Shown: positions 51,366 to 64,000 of the stretch, piece after piece
Position numbering within the stretch: the first letter of the stretch is position 1
Layout of the letters: every line of letters starts with the position of its first letter
From: Anarhynchus alexandrinus
Taxonomy: Eukaryota > Chordata > Aves > Charadriiformes > Charadriidae
NCBI GenBank assembly: GCA_008711295.1
Contig: VUYV01000020.1
Location: forward strand, 373,558 to 437,557
Direction: 5' to 3'
DNA length: 64,000 nt
Position numbers and translations under genes: made by a program
Notes under the pieces: model-generated
Databases searched by the model: none
What the model was told of the DNA's origin: nothing
What the model saw: the letters and a program-made list of their open reading frames with translations, nothing else

Positions 51366-54300
51366 CTAAGGTCACAATAACACAGAAGTAGTAAATGCCT
51401 CTATACAATATACATGATTCCAAAATATTTTTATAACACAAAGAATGTTAAGTTCTTAAGAATTAGTCTGAGTAAAGTTGTGGTACAGGACACAGTCAAC
51501 CAAGATCTATACTTACAGGCTCTAGGCAGTACTCCTGTTTTTACATCAGCTTCATAGTTAGAAAATTTACAATCTTAATACATTTACAGTTTTTTGAAAA
51601 AGTCTCACTGTGATTCCACACCCACCCTGGATGCTGCTCAACTACTTTCTGAACCACTCTCCCAGATCACCCTGAAGCAAAGTTATTACTTTGGTAATCA
51701 CCTTCAGTGATCACCTCTGGACAGCAATATCTGAGTCTAGAATCCCTTTAGCTTTAAGTACTTTTTAAAGTAATTTTATAATGTGACAATTTTTGGGAGT
51801 ATAAAGTTAGACTTACTTACCTTTGGGGTTTTTATACTGGGAGAGCTCTTTCCTTACTGTTTTACAGCCTATATATGCTTCTGGAAAAGGTGGCAATCAG
51901 ATGTGTACAACTGATGAATACTCTGATCTTGATTACTATTTCTATATGGCTTCTGTTCTGGTTTCTGCATGGTGGACAAGGATGGTTGTAAAATTGATGA
52001 CGCTGTCAAATTAATAATTATGGTGGAGCAGAAATATATATTTATTTAGTGGAGCAAAAGCTCTTGCTTCCTGCAGTAGAACCGTGAAGCTCTAAAGTGG
52101 AGGACAACTGCTGGTCACCACAGTCCCAGCTGTGCCTCCTTACTGCTTTGAACAGCTTTTGTTGTTATTATATAATGCTTGTTTGGGAATTCCAGCTGTT
52201 GCACATATGCAGATCCTTAACAAGAAGCCAACTCCTCCTCATCCCCCCTTTCCTATTCCAGTGGCTTTACACTGCAGGGTATGTTTTGCATCCTGAAGTA
52301 TTTTCCTTCTGTTGCACCCTGGAGGGCTGTATCTATAAATTTTTTTTTTTTTATGGACTATTTAGAAATCCAGTGGATTCCTAAATTGGATTGTCTTTTG
52401 ATGTGCTTCTGGAAGTGAGATTAGAAAGAGATGTAACCCACAGCTGTACACTCTGAACACTTCTAATGGGAATTCAGGTGATGAAGACTGAAGAGAATGA
52501 GGTTGTAAAAGGAAAGAGGTGTATAGATTCAGTGAGCTCTATTTCCCCCACTCTTCCCCTCCCCCCCCCAGTTCATTGCCAAATTCTGCTATTATTGAAA
52601 GAGTAGAGGGGAACTGCTAATTCTGTGTGCAGTGCTCCTGGTAAGGAGACCGTTCGGGGTTGATTCCAGAGTAGACAGTCTGTCAGTCCTTTCTGTAATA
52701 GCTAGTCTGTTTGGAGGGATGACATTTCACCCCTTTTTCAGGTTCCCATTGCAAAAGGGAGACACACGCTCTTCACAGGTTCCTATTTCCATAGCTGGGC
52801 TGACATTTTTTGGGGGGGAGCAGGTTTTACTGCTGGCTACTTTGGCTGATTAAAGTCTTAAAGGAAGAGGACATAGGCACTTTAGTCTTCCTGCCACTTT
52901 GTCTTCAGGCATTTAACACATCTTTGGAGAACTGTTTTATGTGGACCAGCATGTGGAGTCCATTAAACAAGTGAGAGAAAAGTACTGGGCTCACTGTTAT
53001 GAATGTAGTTTTTCCTGAAATGTTTGCATGCTTTACGGCAAAGCTCCTTTTGGAGATGTCATAGGGGTTAATCTTCAGGCTACTGGATTGTCTGGTGGAA
53101 TATGAAGTGGAACAAGGTAACTGTGTAAACAGTATATAGCTTCTGTACTGAGTGCTTTAACTTTATCCAAGAGTAAAATCTAGCAAGGCCTAGTAAGTAC
53201 CAATGGAGACCCAGAGTTCCTTTAACTTACTGTCTAGGTTGCTCTGTACAGGGTAGCAGGATGTTGTCATGTTATCGTGTGTTGTCGTGTAACATGGACT
53301 ACAGCTGCTTTTTCTACATGATGCATAGTTTATTCATACCAGGATGAGGTGTTATAGCTGCTATCTGCTTAATTGATACTTACTTGTATTGTGTTGTCGT
53401 TGAAAAGGAAACAACAAATTTTCACTTTGGGAAATCTGTTCCTCTCTTGGAGCTCCTCTTCATTCATTTCTACTTCTTGTGGTGTGTATTTGGCCTGTAT
53501 GATCCTTCCACTGTAATTTCTGCCTTGCTGTATATTCTTGAAGTGTTTCACGTGGCAAGATTGGAATCCTGGTTGAGGTATCAAAGGCTTATGCTTTATT
53601 ACTAATAATAATATTACGAAAAAGGTAAATGTATTATCTGACATTTGTTTGCATTTTAACACTACCTATTTGTCTTTCTAAAAAGTTTAAAACAGCAGCC
53701 ACTGTTAATTATTGTACTTTTTTTGTAAATGCTTTCAAGTAGCTTTTTCTGAGAACAGCCATTTTAAAGCTATTCGTAGTAAACAAGGTTGTTCTAAGAA
53801 ACGATAGAGCTTTCAATTGTTTAAAAAGTAGCTATGGAAACTAGCAGATGATTCTCAATTTAAAATGAGCATTCTTTGCTTTCATTGGCTGTGCTCCCTT
53901 CTTGAAAATGTCATGCTTCACAGGCACTCTACAACATTTTCAATTAATTTAATTTTCTTTAAATGGGCAAAATATTCATCCTTGTTAAGATATGCTAGAG
54001 TTTGAAAACATCAAGCTGCTGTTTGCTTGGGTTTGTGTGTTTGTTTTTTTTTTTATTTTTAAATTTATGCTATCATAAATAGAATCTTTTTTCTCTTCCA
54101 AGCTGGAAATGTTAAAATCCATTCCTTTTCAAGTCTGGCAAAAGAAAGTTTCCTTCTTGAAACAAGACCAAGTGTGCCAAGTTTTGGCTTTAGTCTAATA
54201 AGCTGAAAGATTATTCTCAGTATATGTTACAAAACATGTCCTGAACACTGCAAAAAGTTGTGTACCTGTGCCTAGAGGTGCATAGTTTAGTAGGCATAAC

Positions 54301-57300
54301 TTTCAGGTTGTTAGATTACACTGCAGACAATGCATCTCTAACACAAAAGCTTACACATTGCTATTTTACTTAGATTGTTGTATTTAAAAACATACTTGAA
54401 TAGTCTGTTATTTTCTCATTAAAGAGAAAGGGGGAGGAGATTCATTCAGCCAAAAAAAAAAAGAAACCAAAGATGCAATAAAAGCTGGTGATTGCCACAC
54501 ATGTCTTTGTATTCAGTCTGTGGTGACTGTACTGTTGTAGATACAAAATTCTGTGGGAATGCTTGTTAAATGTTTCACTTCCCACAAGTACAGTTCAAAG
54601 TCAAAGTTCCTTTTTGATGCTGAGAGGGGTAGACTATTAGCTGTGCATAATAGTTGTCAAGTTGCTTGCCGTATTGAACTTGGTGTGGCTTTACTAAGTT
54701 CGTGTCTCTTGATAATATTCATGAAGTTCTAAAACATCAGTGACTCATACTGGAAGGAGTCGCTATTCTGATTCAACATCCTCCTGGTACACAGTATAAT
54801 GCAGTTATAGTAATTGAAAATGGTTTGAGAACTATCTTAGACATATAGAAAACAGTGTGCTTGTTTTCTTAAAATCTTTAGCTTCTTAACGTGATGGTGC
54901 TTGCTAGACAAGACTTATTTTTAGAGACTTTAGCATGCTTGGCACAAGCTTTCAGAACTACTTTTTCAGCTGTACCCTTAAACACACGCTATGAGGAGCC
55001 ATAGCTGTTTTTGACTGTGGTTATGTAACTCAGGTAAATAATTAGTTTCAGATTCAGTTAACTATGACTTACAATGATTGTCTTCTGAAAATATATAATT
55101 TTAATTGTCAAACTTGTTACAGAGAATTGAGGAAGTAATATGTGCCTCTTAAAAAATTCAGGTGTCAGCTCTTGGCTTGTCTGTTCCTTCCTGCTTCTCT
55201 TCCTCCCATTCCTTCTATGTTGGGGGGGGGGGCCAAAATGAAAAAACCCTATCCTGTATAGTCTAAATCAATTGTAATTGTTGTGCAATATATTTATTGT
55301 AATTGCTTTCTAAATTGATTTAGAATTTAGTAAAATGAAATGATTACAGTTTACATGCAGTTCTGTGTGTGTCAGTTTCATACAAAAAGTTTTGGCATTC
55401 ATAGGAGCTGTAGTTAAGAATTCAAGTGATCAGTAGGCAGGAAAAACAGTTACGGCTGGAAGCGCAGCCCAAATTTTACCCTTTAGTATGTTGTTTTAAA
55501 GTATTGTTCTTTTTTATCATTGTGCATTATTTCACAGTTAATAATAAAGCACTTGGAACTGTGAAACTGCAGAGGCTCATACAGTACAGAACAGCACTAA
55601 GAACTACAGCTCATGCAGTAAGCTACAGAACAGAGTGCAAAAAAATTTAAAGGTACTTTTGAAGTCAAAATGTTCATAACATCCAGCTGATTAATTTTAG
55701 TAGGAAATTGTTGCGTGCTCTGTACATCTGAAATCAGGTATTTTTTTCAGGTGTTTGTGGGTTTTTGTCTTCAGTTCTGTCAAGGAAGGTAGTTGGGATA
55801 TTTCTCGGCTAAGTGTTAAGTGCATTTATGCTGCATCAAGATTTAAGCTGAACTGGAAGAAAGCTGCTCTTTAAGAACAAGCATGCACAGAAGAAATGAT
55901 TTTGATGTAACTAGATTGTTTTAATTGCGAAAACAAGCCTCTATACTGTAGCAGTTTCTATCTCCATGTACGTAGAAGTCTGTTTATGAGCAAAAGCTCC
56001 TTATAAGCTAAGAAGCAGCAGGCTGTAAGGATTATAAAGGGCTGGCCAATCAGTTCTGCTCGTGACCATCCTAGGCCCAATAACATAGGTACACTGTGGC
56101 TCCTATGTGGGAGCTTTTTTCTTTTTTCTTTTTTTCCTCTGCCAATCTTGTCACATTCCCCCGCAGTTTGCTCAGTTGTAAAGTTAATAATGGCAGCAGA
56201 GGATCATCACCTGCCTACTAATAGTATCAGTACAGTCACCTAGCATCCTCCTGAGCAGGGAAACTTGGGCAAACCATCTCTGTGGGTAGGACACTCATGC
56301 TATCTCCCCATTGCTGATTGTTACAGAAAGGAAGTGGAGTGTTACGCTAATCCAACTTTTTATAACTCCCCTGGAAGGCAGGCTGCAGATTTAGAAAGCA
56401 CCTATGATTCAGCCATTTCCTGCAGAAGAACAGGAACTGATCTCAAGATGGCAGGCTGCCTGGCCAGCAAGTACCAAGGAGAGATTGCAGGACTTCTGTA
56501 TCCTCTAGTCAGCTGAAAGGGCAGAACCAAGGCCTTCATCACCAAACCTGTTGTCTGTGGGTGAGCATAGTGCAACTTACAGTATTTGCTCATTGCTCAC
56601 GTTTTATGTAATCAGGTGTACCTATAAACCTGGATCTGACAAGAGAGGACGGAGGCATTTGAACAAGCTAAGCCCAAAGTAGTGTTTAAAGAACTGGAGA
56701 TGAGCAGTGACAGCTCCATCTTTCACTCTTTGTTCAAAAGTAGTGCGTTAAGCCCAGGGGTTCCAAACAGCTATGCCTTTTCATCATTAAGTGGTGTGTA
56801 AGGTTAGGTACCTATGGTATTTGTTGCTGGAGCTTTTAAAAATAGCACTGAGCAGTGAGTCCTGCCAAAGGACTCAAAAAGTGTCGAGAAATACCAGGTA
56901 ATTACAGGAACGTTTAAGTCCTGCAAACAGGAAGAATGTGCTCAGCATCATCATGATTCAAAGTAGTGAAGTGACCTGGGAAAGTGCAATGTTGTTGGTT
57001 TCACAGTAGTATCTACAGCTTTCTGAAACCCTTGTTGCTTTACTAAGGTAGAGGTGCATTTGCTTCATGTAGAACCAAGGACTGCAGAGTTTCTGCAGGC
57101 CGTTTGGATGTGGAGCTAAGCGCAAGCCTCAAAAAGGTCTGTTTGGCAGGAATGCCAATTTCCAAAAGTTCAGTGGAACAAGTTCTGCCGGGCTGCACAG
57201 GATTTGTAATTCACAAACCAGCTGGCACCACAGAATAGGATGTTTTACAGACTTTTATCAGTTATTCTGAGATGGTACTGAGTTATTTTGCTTATATTCC

Positions 57301-57783
57301 TACCATGACAAATTGTCTCAATAGATTTTGTTTGCAAGTTGTATGTGTGTTAGTATGTGCGTAAGGTTGTTTGATCTGTTTTGTGATTCAACATGTGTTA
57401 GCCTATGCAAGTACTGTGAAGAATCAGTTTTGTGTTGGTTTTGGCTGTAAGTTGTCACTGTCACTCATCTGATTGGAAAATACAAATTTTGATTTTTTTT
57501 TTTAAATTAAGATACGTGTTTTAGTAACAGAATAATTTTGCTGTAGAGGGAAATGCTGTATTTAGATTTTTGGTTTTCATTAAGTTAACAAACCTAGATA
57601 TAGCAGATGCTAGTTAAAATTATACCATGAACTAATGAGTTTGTAGATCTAAATTGCACGTCTGAATTGTTTCATTGTGGAAGGTGAGGAAGGCTTTTAT
57701 TTCCCGTCCCCTCCCCGAGGAAATAGCATAAATGGTATGCCATGAAAACCTGTATGTAATAAGTAATTTAGCAAAAGAATTTT

Positions 57784-57847
57784 GCTTCAGCTAAAATGAA
57801 TGTGTGCTTGCTATGGCTTCAGCTAAGATGGGTGTGTGCTTGCTATG
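57784..57847. repeat. Two-copy 32-bp tandem repeat
   Basis: GCTTCAGCTAAAATGAATGT (then GTGCTTGCTATG) at 57,784-57,815 is followed immediately by a second copy at 57,816-57,847 with three A-to-G differences. It ends 18 bases before the probable LTR. The differences are all A/G, consistent with ordinary transitions. Confidence 0.85.
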
Positions 57848-57865
57848 CCTTTGGAAAAGGGATAC

Positions 57866-58320
57866 TGTTAGATAGGATATCAGACGAAAGCAACAGTTGA
57901 AAGTACCGAAACATTGCAGAGCAAAGGGTGGTGTAGTTTGCTAAGATAACCACAGAAGCATAAAGAAGCCACAAGAAGGACATGGTGATAAACACTTTGA
58001 GCCTCCCTCCGATGACTGCCAGGAAGACCCCTGAGGAAGCATAGCACCTGCACCGCTAGAAAGGAGGGGGCATGTTCGGGGGTGGGTTGCATTCCAAGAA
58101 CTCATTGATTATGTAAATTGGGGGTGGGTTGTGTTCCGAAAACTCATTGATTATGCAAACTATGTTCCAAGAAGAAACATGAATAAGTATAAGGAATACG
58201 AAATAAAAACAAGCGTTTGTAAAGGAAAAATGAGCCACAGGAGGAAAAATCCCCTGTGTAACTCCCAGCGCTGTAATAAATGTTCTTTGCTCCACTGAAT
58301 TTGCCCCGGACTAAAATTCA
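57866..58320 (+). mobile_element. Probable solo LTR of an endogenous retrovirus
   Basis: The unit begins TGTTAG and ends ATTCA, fitting the TG...CA ends of LTRs, and is flanked by ATAC on both sides (57,862-57,865 and 58,321-58,324), a possible 4-bp target duplication. In order it has a U3-like segment with two 42-bp tandem units, a TATA-like GTATAAGG near 58,187, and an AATAAA at 58,275-58,280 followed by TGTTCTTTGCTCC. No gag, pol or env sequence flanks it, so it is noncoding and most likely a solo LTR. An alternative right end at the TTTCTCA near 58,341 is possible. The avian ERV family is not identified. Confidence 0.6.
58078..58161 (+). repeat. Tandem 42-bp units inside the LTR
   Basis: Two copies start at 58,078 and 58,120, each with GGGGGTGGGTTG, then TTCC, then AACTCATTGATTATG. 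A shorter third similarity (TGTTCCAAGAA) follows. Repeated U3 blocks of this kind are typical of retroviral enhancer regions. Confidence 0.85.
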
Positions 58321-61300
58321 ATACAGTGAGCGTGTTTCTCATGTGTACCAAAAAAAAAGGTACTTTTAGGAGTTTTTTTAATGTTTCTTATTAATTCTTA
58401 TGTTTCTAGGTTACTTTCTTTTTTTAGCAACTTTAACCAACTCAAATTATATGTATATGTATTGATGGTATTCTTTAATTTGATGTGTTTATTTTTTAAT
58501 TGATTGTGTGTGCAGTTCACTAATTAAATAGTATGTTATTTCCAGAAGCACAGTCTGCTTTTTCTGGTTTGCTGAGCAGTCACTGGGTGTTTTAAGATAA
58601 TTTAAATTAGTCTAATATCCTTAGGACTTCAAGCATGTATTTCTTTGAAGTCATTAATGAGGAAAGACAAAGAACTCTAGCAGACATTCAATAACGAAGC
58701 ACACAAATCAAAAGAATGTGAGGAGAAGCTTCTAGACTGAACCCTAAGGATGTAATTTCAAACACCTTGTAACCTGTCCTTTTTATTGTTTAGACTCATT
58801 GGAATGACAATATTCAGCTTATGTTTAAAAGGAATCCCGTATGCAACAGGGAAAAAAAAATTAAGTACTGTGAAATGTGGTTTACTATTATGCCTGTGTG
58901 TAATACAAACCTGTAAGTCACAAACTTCAGTGAGTTACAATATATCCGTAATATATTGTATAAAAATCTGTAAACCAAAACCAAGGACTGGGACAGTATA
59001 AGAAAGAAGGCATGCATTTCTTCAAGATTCAGTCTGAAAAATTTCTTATAACAAAGCTTGTAGTTCTAGGGAAAGCAAAATTTTACATGTAGAGTAAGAA
59101 GCAAAGTGAATTTTTGAGGAGAAATCGGAGACATCCTTAAAAACCAGAGGAATGCCTCACAGACTTCAAATTTACCTACTGCAAATAGGAAAACAAGCTA
59201 TTCCTAGACCTCTGGAATGCAGTCTGGGCTTTTGGTCACAGTATTTTTTTTTTTTCAAGTAGGCAAAGTGGTTTGGAGTAGGAGATCCAAATTCTTCCAG
59301 ACATTGTTGGTTCAGCCGTATGTCAGAAATTCTTCATAGCTGCTTTCTTGCAAGCTGAATTGAACTGTAATTGGACTTACTTTTATAATAAGGAATTAGA
59401 TTGCTTTCATATACTTTATCCTTGTGTTGATCATGGGCTGAAGTCAGGGATACAGTGTTCTTTAAGTTTGTTTGCATTTCAGGGCCTTCCAGGGTGATAA
59501 ACGTGGGTTTCAGGAACCAAGAGGAATCTCTGCTTTAGCATTCAAAGGCAGGGTAAAGGCTGCTGAACGTAGCATCTACGGGTTTTAAGTCCAAAGGTGC
59601 AAAGCTGTGTTTGACAAGTAACGAAGTCCTGGGATGAAATGACAGTCAGCAATGAAATAAATGAGAGTTCTGCTGTTGACCTCAGCGGAATCAGGATTTT
59701 ATGCTAGTGTCTGGGGAAACAGATGGTATTAAAACCAGTTTAACTGTTTCGGTATTCTTTTGCATGCGTACTATGCACTGTACAATCTTAAAACCTTTCA
59801 CTGTTAAATACTTTGCAGCATTTTACTAGATTGTGATATAGAACATTGTTTTACAGATACAGAAGTGGAGAGGAGATAAAGTGTGTGCCTATTCTAACCT
59901 TTTTATGCTCACTTCTCTGTCTGTGGAGTAAACTGTATTGCTCAGTATAGCAAGGTCACTAGTAAAATTGAGATTTCAAACAGTTTAGCTTTCATCATTG
60001 ACCTTGGTGCACTAGATAAGCTTACCTTCTACCTAATTATTTTAGAAATAACAACAGTGCATCATTATAATAATTATGGTATTTGTTGGGCTCGTTAGCA
60101 GTGGAAAGATGAGTCACTATTCAGTTGTAATCTATGCTCACCTTTAGCCCTATAATTTTTGCTAAAAAATCATGAACCTTTCTCAGACAAAAATATTACT
60201 GTCTTTATATTATCTGGGTTTGCTTTCTGAAAGATTATTTCAACACTCAGTTTTCAAGCAAACAATCTTCTTCTAGTAGGATTAAGTTAAGCAAGTAAAT
60301 GAGAAAAAGCCTATTTTTAAATCTAGATTCTGTGTGTGCTGTTCTTAGATTTACTTGCTGTATGAAATGTTGTAGTGATCTATATATATGCCAAGAGTTA
60401 GTGCTGATGTACTAAACTTATTTTTTTTCTTTAATGTTTGAAGTTAAAAGGTATATATTGTGCCTCCTGACTTTGGGATGCTAAGGCAATAGAGATACTC
60501 CTAAAGTGCTGTTTTTATTAAGCCTTAAAGCAATTAGTCATGTAGGTAAAATCGTCTCTATCTGTTCTTCATTATTAAACAAGCTGATAAATAGTGTTTT
60601 GGTGGGGTTTAATTATTTTTTATGTTATCTCTAATAGAAGTATAAATAAAGTGTGTTGATTTTTGTTGATCTGTTGTCGAAGTTCTTTGTTAAGGTTCTT
60701 TCTGCAGAGGAATTTCCCAGGTCATGACAGTGAATAAATGCTTTATTAGTGCTGTTCGCTTTAGTCGGTTTTTAGCTCTGCTGAAGTGACCTTTTTACAG
60801 GAGGGAACACAAACAGGATTAGAGTTACCTTCTCTTTATCTTTTTAAGACATTATACCATGTATGCACAAACACAAAATTTCCCTGAATGTTATTTATCT
60901 GAAAATCCATCATGATGAAAAGATAGTTATACAGCATCCTATGTATGCAGTTTTAATGAACAAAAAGTTATATGGCTGAATTTCAAGAAACAACTAAAAT
61001 TCACTAATAACTGTTGGAAATTGCTGTCCTCTGATCCTGCATGAATTTACTACTTTAATTACTTAGAAATTTTTTTTGTGTGATGTTATGATCAAACTAT
61101 TTGTAGATGTGTGTCACAAGGCTTTGGAGGCTCCTGACCTCCTAAGTTAGACTCCTGGTAAGTGTAACTGCTTGCTGTTGTCCCCCTTTTCCCTGGTTCT
61201 GCCTGCAAATTGAAACAGTCCATTTTTGTGATGACTTAAAACAAAGGATAATCGGTATTACTCAATTTTGTGGTACGAAAAAATAGATCATATGAGTTGT

Positions 61301-62149
61301 TTATCTAGATCAGCTAAGAACGAAGTTGTACATTTGAAAGTTTAGATGTTAAAAGTGTTCTTGACCTAATATGAATATTATTTCTAGCTCCAAAACTTTT
61401 TACCGCTTATCTTTTCACCATCGGGGGTACAGCACAACATGTACTTCTAGTTTTGTCTTGCATCACTTCCAGACTTCCCAGATGTGGCAGGGAGCATGCT
61501 GTTGTTGCATCACTTGAAGTTAGGTGGCCACTGTGGAGGACAACTTGGATAAACTTTTTGGTTTTGCTTTTTTCCCCTGACTCTCCATCTTTAGGATTGC
61601 TAAATTCTGTGGCATAGTTTAGTAAGAGCAGTCCCTGGGGTTTCAGAGAGTGTATCCTCTAGCCAGTACAGTCTGTCAGAGCTTCTTGCTGCTGATTTAG
61701 TATACCAAAAAGAGCTTCTGCTGAGAAATACATGTACTGAAGGTGGAGTCTGGATTTAATCTTGACATTTTCTAGGCTTGCCTGTTGTAAAATACTATGC
61801 ATTTTATGTTTCTTGCCAAGTAAATTTAGAAAGCCTTCAGTAAATATGATTAAGATGGTTACATCTCCCCATTCAAACACATGAAGACATAGTTTAGTCT
61901 CATATAATGAGCACACAGCACGTTTTGTGTATAATACTTGGGCAAACTCAGTATCATACTACATTATCTAGTAGTTGCTTATGTATGAAATCAGTGTGCG
62001 TTACAGAGGGATAAAGTGCTCTGACTTGCATGCTTGTTGGCACTTCCTCGAGAGGAGAAAATTAAGGTTTGTTTACGTTGTTTATTATGTAGGAAACTGA
62101 TATCAGGGATTTGAGGTTTTTTTCTTTGATCTCATAATTGAATTTGAGA

Positions 62150-62330
62150 TGTGCTTATCATCCATTTACATTGGAATCCTTGGAAGCAATTGTGATCCAT
62201 AATACCTTGTGATAGTTCTTTCCATAAACTGATTCTGCAGTGTGTGGAAAAAGTATTTCCTTTTTAGTCTAGCATTTATTGTATTTTATTTTGAATTAAG
62301 GGTTACTTTATGTCTGTCTGTCATACATTC
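62150..62330 (-). mobile_element. Possible ancient CR1/L3 LINE fragment
   Basis: The + strand reads CCTTGTGATAGTTCTTTCCA, then AAACTGATTCTGCAGTGTGT, then GAAAAAGTATTTCCTTTTT. This follows the order of an antisense CR1/L3 segment (CATCCTGTGGCAATGAGTTCCACA, TTAACTGTGCGTTGTGTGAAGAAATACTTCCTTTT) as I remember it. The copy has no intact frame. The edges are approximate. Confidence 0.5.
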
Positions 62331-63650
62331 CCTAAAGAATTTTCTCTGGAACCAGACAGAGTCTGGCTTTTCCCTGTGTGGGCACTTCATGGACTCTTTT
62401 AGCTTTGTGGGTATCAGTGCCTTTAAATGCCTTCCTTGTTATTTTCCCTCAGCTCTTTACACTCAGTAATGCTTTGAATTTTATCTTTTAATCTAATTTT
62501 GTATGCTGGAAGCTTTCACCAGGCTGATGCTAGAGTCTCTTGGTTGGTTGGCTGCAGTCAGTGTAGATATCAGTAATGTGTGAGACAAGTTCTGGTTGCT
62601 TCTGATGCACATTGCCGTGTTCATCAGTGCTTGAGTTCATCTACAGTCCAGGTACTCTGAGTCCTTCTGTCTTCCTGGCTAGCCACTAGTAATTGTCTTG
62701 TCTTCTTTTTGTGCCTTTTCCTGTTTGTACATAAATCTAATTTATGAACAGGTTGTAAATCTATGATGTATTCCCTTTTTCTGACCCCTTCTGAAAAGCT
62801 TTGCTTATACCAGCAAGGTCATACTTTTAAAACATTTCCTAGACGCAACAAGTTGTAGTGACAAAACATTATTGTTAATCCATTTGCATCTACACAAAAA
62901 CTTGATGGTGTAGTTACTTGCTCATTGCATTATTTTTTTATAATCATGACTTAACCTGCCAGAATCTCAAAGGTAGACCAAGGTTTTAGGTTCTTTACTG
63001 GCATACTTACTTTTATTCAGTTATTAGATTCCTAAATTACAGACTTCTGCTTAATCCAGACATTAGTGTATTCTCAGAAAGAATTTATCTTGTGTAAATA
63101 TATGCTTGCTATTCTTGAAGACCAAATTAGATTTGAGGATTTTCTGAATTATTGTGGCAGAATTTCAGATAATTTGAAGTTACTTCTTTAACAGAAGTGA
63201 GGTATTACCAAGCCATGTATGTATTGGTAGACTTCAAAAGGATACGTCCAAGAAAAAAAAAAGTTTATCTGTTCTGTTCCATATCTTTCCCCATTTTAAG
63301 CTTGCAACACTTTTATACTTTAGGGTTTCTTAGTAGTCTCTTGTAAGATAAGTCTTCAAAGTCTTTCAAATTTCAAATAAATTATATCAACCAACTGGGC
63401 TCTGTCTGCTGTTTTGTTTAACATGCCCAAGAATTTGAGTAGATTAGTGATGCATGGTTTTGCTTTGCAGCAGCTGTACTCATTTGCCTTTATTGTATAA
63501 CATCAATCGTGGGAGTTTACGTTTCTATTTTTAGTTGTCATTTCAGTATACTTTTCTAATACCAAAGTCTGTCTCATGGGTGGACAGATTAGAAATTATC
63601 ACTAGTTAATGAGTCTTTATCAGAGTAATTTTTTTATTGTACAGTGTCAG

Positions 63651-63694
63651 CATAAGATACAGTAACATATCTATCATAAGATATTCAGTAACAT
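63651..63694. repeat. Short direct duplication
   Basis: CATAAGATACAGTAACAT is followed 24 bases later by CATAAGATATTCAGTAACAT. This is a local two-copy repeat differing by a 2-base insertion, with no evident function. Confidence 0.75.
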
Positions 63695-64000
63695 GCCACT
63701 AGACGGATGAAAACAAAAGTGATTTTTCTGTACAAAATGTAATGTGAAACAGGGAAGGGATATAGTACGTTAATTTTACTGATGATTATGTACTGTACTT
63801 GCTCAGAGCTCTGGTTAAGTAAGCTTGCCATTACCTAGTGAGTTTCATCTTGACACACTGTTGCAACATAGTGAATGCCTGAAGGTCAAATTTTTAATGC
63901 AAATATTTGTGACCTTGGCAGCCACTCTTTTAAAAGCTGAATTATCAACGAGTTTGATACCTTCCCTGATTTCCAAAAGACACTGACGAAGTATCTTACA

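Larger units (their letters stand above)
38797..64000 (+). other. LTBP1: LTBP1 intron 3, partial (over 25 kb)
   Basis: This begins with GTAAGT and continues to the window end. No next LTBP1 exon is seen: nothing resembles the VVIHHGQTQEY-type linker, the second EGF repeat or the short-isoform first exon. Repeats found inside are CR1 pieces at 43.2-44.3, 50.3 and 51.1 kb, an LTR at 57.9-58.3 kb, and possible ancient LINE pieces at 49.5 and 62.2 kb. The intervals 38.8-43.2, 44.3-49.5, 51.4-57.8, 58.4-62.1 and 62.4-64.0 kb hold AT-rich sequence with homopolymers and nothing I can name. Confidence 0.85.

Noticed and set aside
1..64000. CRISPR arrays, operons, tRNA/rRNA genes, or a new multi-gene system
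   Set aside because: The window is vertebrate nuclear DNA with one spliced gene. No spaced identical repeats, cloverleaf genes or clustered coding frames are present.

Overview
This looks like a 64 kb piece of a bird nuclear genome carrying the 5' end of one protein-coding gene, the long isoform of LTBP1 (latent TGF-beta binding protein 1), on the + strand. The bird assignment rests on CR1 LINE fragments. Several have the recent avian 3' end or the conserved C-terminal reverse-transcriptase peptide, and one is followed closely by an LTR-like element. A non-avian sauropsid is less likely but not formally excluded. The species cannot be named from the sequence.

Layout. Positions 1 to about 22,480 are AT-rich DNA upstream of the gene, with no exon I can support. 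They hold old CR1-type fragments (about 3.5 kb and 16.65 kb), homopolymers, a short tandem duplication, and two stem-loops about 0.8 to 1 kb before the promoter island. From about 22,480 to 24,480 there is a strong CpG island, interrupted by a 124-base assembly gap. It contains the presumed promoter and 5' UTR, coding exon 1 (23,199-23,689), a 589-bp intron, and exon 2 (24,279-24,349). Intron 2 (14.2 kb) leads to exon 3 (38,508-38,796). Intron 3 starts at 38,797 and runs past the end of the window.

The three exons join in frame (phases 2/1, 1/2, then 2/open) to encode the first 283 residues plus two bases of codon 284. The product has a signal peptide, a basic low-complexity N-terminal region with a 9-residue polyglutamine run, a Cys-rich CGGxCCHGW segment like that of fibrillins and LTBPs, the first EGF-like domain, and the start of a Pro/Gln-rich linker. 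Splice sites are canonical GT/AG. LTBP1 is a secreted matrix protein that tethers latent TGF-beta; the N-terminal part seen here belongs to the matrix-anchoring half, not the TGF-beta-binding half.

The introns carry most of the recognisable mobile DNA. This includes an old CR1 with RT-domain sequence (43.2-44.3 kb, minus), two CR1 ends in opposite orientations around a 301-base gap (50.3 and 51.1 kb), a probable solo LTR (57.9-58.3 kb), and weaker ancient LINE fragments. A palindrome-rich segment at 26.47-26.82 kb is the most structured unexplained sequence. I found no tRNA, rRNA, CRISPR array, operon or other complete gene, and nothing that supports a new multi-gene system. Most open frames in the window are chance or GC-rich shadows.
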